Below, one piece after another: positions 6,067 to 10,599 of a stretch of 10,599 nucleotides of DNA. A program made the position numbers and the translations under genes. The stretch is from a bacterium. GTDB lineage: Bacteria; Bacillota; Clostridia; Oscillospirales; CAG-272. The number at the start of each line of letters is the position of its first letter. The first letter of the stretch is position 1. Under the pieces are notes generated by a model, which worked only from the letters and a program-made list of their open reading frames with translations, made no database searches and was not told the origin of the DNA. The DNA lies in the NCBI GenBank assembly GCA_004558975.1, contig SFZB01000031.1, forward strand, positions 1 to 10,599. The letters run 5' to 3'.

Positions 6067-6516
6067 ATGACCCTGCGTGACGCTACGGTGGCGGACGCCG
6101 CCGCTCTCTCGGCGCTCGAAAGCGCGTGTTTCCCGGACGACGCGTGGAGTGGGGCGTCGCTTGCGTCGCATCTGGAGACACCGCTGTGTCTCGCCTGCCT
6201 TCTGGAAGAAGGGGGAGAGGTCATCGGGTACGCCTCCGGGCGGGCGCTCCCGCCGGAGGCGGAGGTGTACCGGGTAGCGGTACGCCCGGACGCGCGCCGT
6301 CGCGGCATCGGGCTCGCGCTCATGGGCGCGCTCGAGTTGCGGTTCGCCGGGCACGGCTGTGACCGTTTCTTTCTGGAAGTCCGTGCATCGAATACCCCCG
6401 CGCGGCGCCTTTACGAATCCCTCGGTTATGAGGAGGTCGGCGTGCGCCGCCGTTACTACCGCGCGCCCGTCGAGGACGCGGTTTTGTATGAAAAAATTCT
6501 CGGTGAGGAGGCGTGA
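6067..6516 (+). CDS. rimI: RimI-type ribosomal protein alanine N-acetyltransferase (GNAT family)
   Basis: This 149-residue GNAT-fold enzyme should transfer acetyl from acetyl-CoA to the N-terminus of a protein; in studied bacteria the RimI substrate is ribosomal protein S18. The acetyl-CoA loop VRPDARRRGIG (72-82) follows the core strand VYRVAV, and the RimI-typical block LEVRASNTPARRLYESLGY (103-121) contains Glu104, matching the catalytic glutamate position. RRYYRAPVEDAVLY (128-141) is the usual ending. Length is normal. The ATG at 6067 is set by a strong AAAGGAG (6055-6061) 5 bases before it; the longer in-frame extension upstream lies in the leader. It is the first gene of the operon and its stop overlaps the start of tsaD by 4 bases. 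RimI next to TsaD is common, though the usual tsaB and tsaE are missing here. Another N-acetylation target is possible. Confidence 0.92.
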   Translation: MTLRDATVADAAALSALESACFPDDAWSGASLASHLETPLCLACLLEEGGEVIGYASGRALPPEAEVYRVAVRPDARRRGIGLALMGALELRFAGHGCDRFFLEVRASNTPARRLYESLGYEEVGVRRRYYRAPVEDAVLYEKILGEEA

Positions 6517-7598
6517 GCCGTTCCCTTATGTATCTGATCGGTTTTGAAAGCTCCTGCGACGAGACGGCGGCGTCCGTCCTGCGGGTCGAGGACGGGAAAC
6601 TCACCGTCCTATCGGACATCATCGCGAGCCAGGTGGAGACGCACCGCCGCTTCGGCGGGGTCGTCCCCGAAATCGCCGGGCGGGCGCACATTGAGGCGAT
6701 TTCCCGCATTACCTATGAAGCACTTTCCGTGGCGGGTATCGAGCCGGACGCGCTCGACTGTGTTGCCGTCACCTCTCACCCGGGACTCATCGGCGCCCTG
6801 CTCGTGGCAGTCAATTTCGCGAAGTCGTTTGCGCTCTCGCACCGCCTGCCGCTCGTCGAGGTCGACCATATGCGCGCGCACATCGCCGCCGCGTATCTCA
6901 CCGAGACGCCGCCGAAGCCGCCCTTCCTCGCGATGGCTGTCTCCGGGGGGCATACTTCCATTTACTATGTCGCCGACTATACGGATTACCGCCTCATCGG
7001 CTCGACGCGTGACGACGCAATCGGCGAGGCGTTCGATAAGGTCGGGCGGCTCATCGGGATTCCCTACCCCGCCGGTGCCGGGTTTGACCGGCTCGCGACC
7101 GAGGGGTTCCGGAAAGCCACGGGGCTGGAAACGGACTTCTTCCGGGCATACCGCAAGAGCGACGCCTACCGCGACCCCGCCATGCACCTGCCCTCTCCGG
7201 CACTCGCAGGCGACACGCTCGACTTCTCTTTCTCGGGGCTCAAGACCGCCGCCGTCAATCTCATTCACCACCATGAGCAGACGGGAGAGCCGCTCGACCG
7301 CGCCCTCTTCGCCGCCCGTTACACCTATGAGGCCGTCGAGGCGGTCGCCGGAAAACTGGGCGTCGCGCTGACACAGCACCCGGGGATCCCGCTGGTCGTC
7401 TCCGGCGGCGTCGCCGCCAACTCGCACCTCCGCCACCGCCTTGCCGCCCTCGCCGCCGAGCGCGGCGTCACCCTCCATATCCCGCCGATCTCCCTCTGCG
7501 GAGACAACGGTGCCATGGTCGCGGCGCAGGGGTATTATGAATTTCTCGCGGGGGCGCGCGCCACGTCGCACCTCAACGCCCGCGCCACGGACGACTGA
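6513..7598 (+). CDS. tsaD: tRNA N6-adenosine threonylcarbamoyltransferase TsaD
   Basis: TsaD, in a complex with TsaB and TsaE, moves the threonylcarbamoyl group from threonylcarbamoyl-AMP to A37 of tRNAs that read ANN codons, giving t6A. The 361-residue protein has the ASKHA-type signature: GFESSCDETAAS (10-21), the metal-binding HMRAH (His119, His123), SGGHTS (144-149), DDAIGEAFDKVGRL (167-180), FSGLKTA (240-246), VSGGVAANSHLR (296-307) and CGDNGAM with Asp331 as metal ligand. One oddity is PAGA (186-189) where most homologues have PGGP. The GTG at 6513 overlaps the rimI stop and has GAGG 4 bases upstream. An alternative ATG at 6528 would give MYLIGFESS, a normal family start, but lies 16 bases from the same ribosome site. 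The stop is one base before the next gene. Confidence 0.97.
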   Translation: MSRSLMYLIGFESSCDETAASVLRVEDGKLTVLSDIIASQVETHRRFGGVVPEIAGRAHIEAISRITYEALSVAGIEPDALDCVAVTSHPGLIGALLVAVNFAKSFALSHRLPLVEVDHMRAHIAAAYLTETPPKPPFLAMAVSGGHTSIYYVADYTDYRLIGSTRDDAIGEAFDKVGRLIGIPYPAGAGFDRLATEGFRKATGLETDFFRAYRKSDAYRDPAMHLPSPALAGDTLDFSFSGLKTAAVNLIHHHEQTGEPLDRALFAARYTYEAVEAVAGKLGVALTQHPGIPLVVSGGVAANSHLRHRLAALAAERGVTLHIPPISLCGDNGAMVAAQGYYEFLAGARATSHLNARATDD

Positions 7599-7599
7599 C

Positions 7600-8313
7600 A
7601 TGGACCGAATCGATCAGGTACCGGGTACCTTTGACACCCGGCTTGAAAAGCAGAAACGAACCGCCCCCGCCGCCGCCGCGGTTGCGCGGCTCCCGCGCTA
7701 CTTCCGAGCGCTGACCTATCTCCTCGGTGCGGGCGTTCTGCGCGTCTCGTCGGAGGAACTCGGCGCCCTCATGGGCGGGAACCCGTCGCAGATCCGGCAG
7801 GATCTCCGCCAGTTCGGCGACTTCGGTCAGCAGGGCTACGGCTATCAGGTGCGGCTCCTGCACCGCAAGATCGGGGCGTTGCTCGGCATGGATACGAAAC
7901 ACCCCGCCGTCATTGTGGGGGACGGCGCCCCCGCGGCGGCGCTGCTCCGCTCCGAGTTTTTTCAGCGCTTCGGCGTGACACCCGTCCTGCACCTCTCCGC
8001 GAGCGAATCCCCCGTGACCGAGGACGATGACTGCCCTGCCTACCGCTGGTCGGATCGCGTCCCGGCGCTCGCCCGGACGCCGGTAGAGATGGCGATCCTC
8101 TTCACCCGCCCGGAGGTCACCGCCGAGGCGGTGACGGCGCTCTTCTCGCTCGGCGTGCGTGCGTTCTTCAACTGCACGGGCGTACCCGTCACGACGGTGC
8201 CCGAGGGCGCGCATATCCGCGATTTTGCCCCGGAGGATCCCCTGCTCGCGCTTCTCTATGACCTCTCACAAGACGTACATACAAAGGAAAACGAAAATGG
8301 CGCAACGCTATGA
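7600..8313 (+). CDS. rex: Rex-family redox-sensing repressor with an atypical NAD-binding loop
   Basis: Rex proteins are dimeric repressors that bind DNA when NAD is high and let go when NADH rises, controlling fermentation and NADH-reoxidation genes. The N-terminal winged helix is well conserved: RLPRYFRALTYLL (30-42), SSEELGALMGGNPSQIRQDL (50-69) and FGDFGQQGYGYQV (72-84). A Rossmann-type half follows. Its glycine loop reads VGDGAPAAAL (106-115) where Rex normally has GAGNLG, so the third glycine is alanine. The acidic residue expected after the second strand is absent (HLSASES, 131-137). The late block FNCTGVPVTTVPEGAHI (190-206) keeps the family pattern. Length is 237 residues, about 25 longer than usual, through an N-terminal extension. 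The ATG lies one base after the tsaD stop with only a weak ribosome site, suggesting translational coupling. The family is clear; NADH sensing is not assured. Confidence 0.85.
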   Translation: MDRIDQVPGTFDTRLEKQKRTAPAAAAVARLPRYFRALTYLLGAGVLRVSSEELGALMGGNPSQIRQDLRQFGDFGQQGYGYQVRLLHRKIGALLGMDTKHPAVIVGDGAPAAALLRSEFFQRFGVTPVLHLSASESPVTEDDDCPAYRWSDRVPALARTPVEMAILFTRPEVTAEAVTALFSLGVRAFFNCTGVPVTTVPEGAHIRDFAPEDPLLALLYDLSQDVHTKENENGATL

Positions 8314-9271
8314 ACTGAAAACGGGCGTGACGCTCCGTCTGCCGCCCCTCGCGGGGACACCGCTCCTGCGGGACGCGTCCGCGGATGATCTGCGCGTCCT
8401 CCTCGCCCTTGCCGAGAGCGGATACACCGCCGGTGTCGAGGCGCTCTCCCGCGCGACGGGTCTGACGCTCACGCGCACCGCCGCCGCCTTGGAAAAGTGG
8501 CTCGAGAGCGGCGCCGTCGCCGCCCGGGAAGAAGATACAAAGCCCCCCTACCTTGTCTCGGACGAGCTGCCGCGCGGGCGGGCGCTCGACGATGCCCGCG
8601 TCATCTCGGAGAAAAAGCTCCGCGGGTGTCTCGACACCTGTGCGCTCCTGCTGAAGAAGCAACTCAACCCGTCGGAGGTCGGAATCCTCGTCGCGCTGGT
8701 CAACGACCTCGGTGTGAGCGAATACTACCTCACGACCCTGCTTACGCATTGTGCCGAAACGCTCGGCGTCCGCGGGGTCAAGTATCTGGAAAAGACCGCC
8801 GTCTCGCTCTGTGACCGCGGCATCCGCTCGGACGCGGCGCTCGACGAGTATATCCGCGCGAGCGAGAACGCCCGCGCGCACGAGGGCGCGGTACGACGTC
8901 TCTACGGGCTCGGTGCCCGGGAACTCACGCCCACCGAGCACGAATGTCTGATCCGCTGGTTCAATGCCTACGGCTACGACATGGAAGTCGTCGGGCTCGC
9001 CTACGACCGCACGGTCGCGAGCGCCAACAAGGTCAATATCCGTTACACCGATAAGATTCTCGCCGATTGGCACCGTCTCGGGCTGAAGACCGCCGCCGAG
9101 GTCGAGGACTACCTCCGCCGCGAGAGCGAGAATGCCCCTGCCCCGAAGCGCAAGCCCGCGGCGAAACCCGCCAAAGCCCCCGTCAGCTTCGATACCGCCG
9201 CATTCTTCGAGAGCGCCCTGAAACGCTCCTACGGAGAAACGCCCGCGAATGCCGATACACCGAAAAAGTGA
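8297..9271 (+). CDS. DnaD-domain replication protein (DnaD/DnaB-like)
   Basis: This 324-residue cytoplasmic protein is typical of Bacillota primosome factors that remodel DNA and help recruit the helicase loader. Residues about 27-90 look like a winged-helix N-terminal domain. A helical middle part follows (about 104-190). The region 199-274 is a clear DnaD C-terminal domain: LYGLGARELTPTEHECLIRW (202-221), NAYGYDMEVVGLAY and the YxxxIxxxW motif (Tyr250, Ile254, Trp258), then GLKTAAEVEDYL. A Lys/Ala/Pro-rich tail (about 281-296) may touch DNA. The ATG at 8297 has AAAGGA (8283-8288) 8 bases upstream and overlaps the end of the Rex-like gene by 17 bases. The next gene, 9 bases on, is a DnaC/DnaI-type ATPase, which supports a role in helicase loading. 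Strict orthology with Bacillus DnaD is not shown. Confidence 0.9.
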   Translation: MAQRYELKTGVTLRLPPLAGTPLLRDASADDLRVLLALAESGYTAGVEALSRATGLTLTRTAAALEKWLESGAVAAREEDTKPPYLVSDELPRGRALDDARVISEKKLRGCLDTCALLLKKQLNPSEVGILVALVNDLGVSEYYLTTLLTHCAETLGVRGVKYLEKTAVSLCDRGIRSDAALDEYIRASENARAHEGAVRRLYGLGARELTPTEHECLIRWFNAYGYDMEVVGLAYDRTVASANKVNIRYTDKILADWHRLGLKTAAEVEDYLRRESENAPAPKRKPAAKPAKAPVSFDTAAFFESALKRSYGETPANADTPKK

Positions 9272-9280
9272 GGTAACAGC

Positions 9281-10252
9281 ATGACGCAATACAGAGAAAA
9301 TCTGCGCCGGGTCACCGACCTGCTCACGCACCGTCGGGAGGAAGCCGAACGCATCGCCGCCCTGCACACCGAGACCCTCCATGCGAAGTCCGCCCGCGCG
9401 GCGGAGATCGACCGCGCGCTCGCCGGGACGGCGATGCGCGTTTTCGGTGCCGCCACCTCCGGCGGTGACGTCGCCGCCAAAGTGGCTGAGATCCGCGCCG
9501 AGAGCGAGACGCTCCGTCGGGAGCGCGATGCCATTCTCGCGTCGCTCGGGCTCCCCGCCGACTACACCACCCCGCACTACACCTGCCCGAAGTGCGGCGA
9601 CACCGGCTATATCCTCGCCGATATGTGCGACTGTATGCGCGCTCTTTTACGCATGGAGGCGCTCCGCAACTGCGGCGCCGCCGCGCACATCGATACCGAG
9701 ACGTTCGACACGTTTTCGCTCCGTTACTACGAAAACGACCCGCAGGCGCTCGCCACGATGAAGCGCACGCTTTCCCTCGCGCGCGACTTTGCCGAGCACT
9801 TCACGCCCGGCAAGGAGAATCTCCTGCTCATGGGCGGCACCGGGCTCGGGAAGACGCACCTCTCGACCGCCATCGCCCGCACGGTCGTCGAGCGCGGCTA
9901 TGACGTCCTGTATGAGACGGTCGGCACCGTGTTTGCCGATTTCGAGCACGACCAGTTCCGCGCGGCGCGCGGCGAGACGCCCCGTGCCGAGAAGTATCTG
10001 AACTGCGATCTGCTGATTCTCGACGACCTCGGGACGGAGTTCACGAACGCGTTCACCGTCACCTGCCTTTACCAGATCGTCAACACGCGCCTGACGCACG
10101 GTCTCTCGACCGTCATCAGCACCAACCTCACCCCGGACGAGCTGACGGGCAAGTATGATGAACGCCTGACCAGCCGACTGCTCGGCGCCTACCGCGTTCT
10201 GCAATTCAAGGGGCGCGACATTCGGTTCCAGAAACTCGCCGAGGAGTTATAA
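9281..10252 (+). CDS. DnaC/DnaI-type helicase loader ATPase
   Basis: This 323-residue AAA+ ATPase should load the replicative helicase on DNA, working with the DnaD-like protein encoded just before it. The N-terminal 90 residues are charged and probably coiled coil. A cysteine cluster, CPKC at 102-105 and CDC at 116-118, probably binds zinc, as in the N-terminal domain of DnaI-type loaders. The ATPase core has Walker A GGTGLGKTH (185-193), Walker B DLLILDDLG (243-251), a sensor-1 STN (280-282) and a likely arginine-finger region DERLTSRLLG (293-302). The ATG at 9281 has GTGAGG (9268-9273) 7 bases upstream, overlapping the stop of the preceding gene. IstB-type transposon helpers share the core, but no transposase is near and the cysteine-bearing N-terminus and DnaD neighbour fit a loader. 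It is the last gene of the operon. Confidence 0.9.
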   Translation: MTQYRENLRRVTDLLTHRREEAERIAALHTETLHAKSARAAEIDRALAGTAMRVFGAATSGGDVAAKVAEIRAESETLRRERDAILASLGLPADYTTPHYTCPKCGDTGYILADMCDCMRALLRMEALRNCGAAAHIDTETFDTFSLRYYENDPQALATMKRTLSLARDFAEHFTPGKENLLLMGGTGLGKTHLSTAIARTVVERGYDVLYETVGTVFADFEHDQFRAARGETPRAEKYLNCDLLILDDLGTEFTNAFTVTCLYQIVNTRLTHGLSTVISTNLTPDELTGKYDERLTSRLLGAYRVLQFKGRDIRFQKLAEEL

Positions 10253-10278
10253 ATCCCTGTACATCATCGCCCACTAAC

Positions 10279-10317
10279 ACGGAGGCGCCCGGTTTTCCGG
10301 GCGCCTCCGTGATTTCG
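10279..10317 (+). terminator. Intrinsic terminator of the operon
   Basis: A perfect 14-bp stem (10279-10292 with 10297-10310) closes on TTTT and is followed by a T-rich tail, GATTTCGTTTT, starting 26 bases after the stop of the helicase-loader gene. The minus strand has no U-tract, so it is read as ending rightward transcription. Confidence 0.85.
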
Positions 10318-10599
10318 TTTTATCCGTATTCCCTCGGCGCGTTTTGTCCGTATCTCCGCGCCGCAGCGCGTCTCCGTGTTTTTGCTCCCGCGTGCCGCGG
10401 GTTTTTCGGCGAATTTTCTCGCTGCGCATTCTTCGGTGGGGCGGTTCTTTTATGGCCGCGCGCTTTTCGACATCGCACGCCCGCCGCTTTCCGCGCCGCG
10501 CGCTCTCCGCTGCCGCGTATTTTCCCGCTGCCGTGCGTTCTTCCTCGCCGCCCCCCACTCACCTTTCCGCCCGTCTAATCCGCCCGCTCTCCTCCTGCT
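10318..10599. other. Non-coding right edge, very poor in A
   Basis: I see no credible gene in this stretch. By hand count 10321-10599 has about 16 A and 82 T on the + strand, the rest G and C. Short T-runs recur between GC-rich blocks. Open frames here are low-complexity in both directions. A leftward or rightward gene may begin beyond the window end. Confidence 0.5.
10387..10406 (+). terminator. Possible second, compact terminator
   Basis: CCCGCG (10387-10392) pairs with CGCGGG (10396-10401) over a 3-base loop and is followed directly by TTTTT. It lies about 75 bases past the main operon terminator and could act as a backup. The stem is short and the surrounding stretch is rich in T-runs, so chance is possible. 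Confidence 0.35.

Noticed and set aside
8189..9577. Minus-strand frame of 462 codons
   Set aside because: It runs opposite three convincing genes and across their junctions; its composition is that of a third-position GC shadow. The frames at 3761-4888 and 6609-7601 were rejected for the same reason.

Overview
The window looks like a chromosomal stretch of a GC-rich member of the Bacillota, probably class Clostridia. This rests on the gene content: a DnaD-domain protein next to a DnaC/DnaI-type helicase loader, a Rex-family repressor, a fused ATPase/FtsX-type ABC transporter, good Shine-Dalgarno sites and consensus sigma-A promoters. Genus and species cannot be read from the sequence alone. 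No tRNA, rRNA, transposase, phage gene or true CRISPR array was found.

Layout. Positions 1-544 hold no gene: a C-skewed stretch, a leftward terminator (204-235) and a tandem repeat with a 106-bp period (302-525). A large ABC transporter gene (545-3610) runs leftward. A 195-bp divergent control region carries promoters for it and for pncB (3806-5260, rightward), which encodes nicotinate phosphoribosyltransferase of NAD salvage. Next is an 806-bp non-coding stretch: a strong stem-loop behind pncB, an array of alternating hairpins (about 5386-5690) bordered by two imperfect direct repeats, a perfect consensus promoter (5859-5887) and a structured AT-rich leader. The promoter drives a compact five-gene operon, rimI - tsaD - rex-like - dnaD-like - dnaC/dnaI-like (6067-10252). 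Its gene junctions overlap or are only 1-9 bases apart, and it ends at a strong intrinsic terminator (10279-10317). The last 280 bases hold no gene and are strikingly poor in A on the + strand.

How the genes fit together. The operon joins translation fidelity (TsaD makes the t6A modification of ANN-decoding tRNAs; RimI acetylates a ribosomal protein), a redox-sensor-type repressor, and two factors expected to load the replicative helicase. A Rex-box-like 18-mer (TTGACA-N6-TCACAA) lies on the -35 and spacer of the operon promoter, which suggests autoregulation. The Rex-like protein itself has a degenerate NAD-binding loop, so its signal may not be the usual NADH/NAD ratio.

The most unusual structure is the hairpin array between pncB and the operon. 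Three copies of one hairpin keep an identical loop, and they are separated by hairpins of identical length whose stems differ by paired substitutions. This suggests selection for, or mobility of, a nucleic-acid structure. Its function is unknown.
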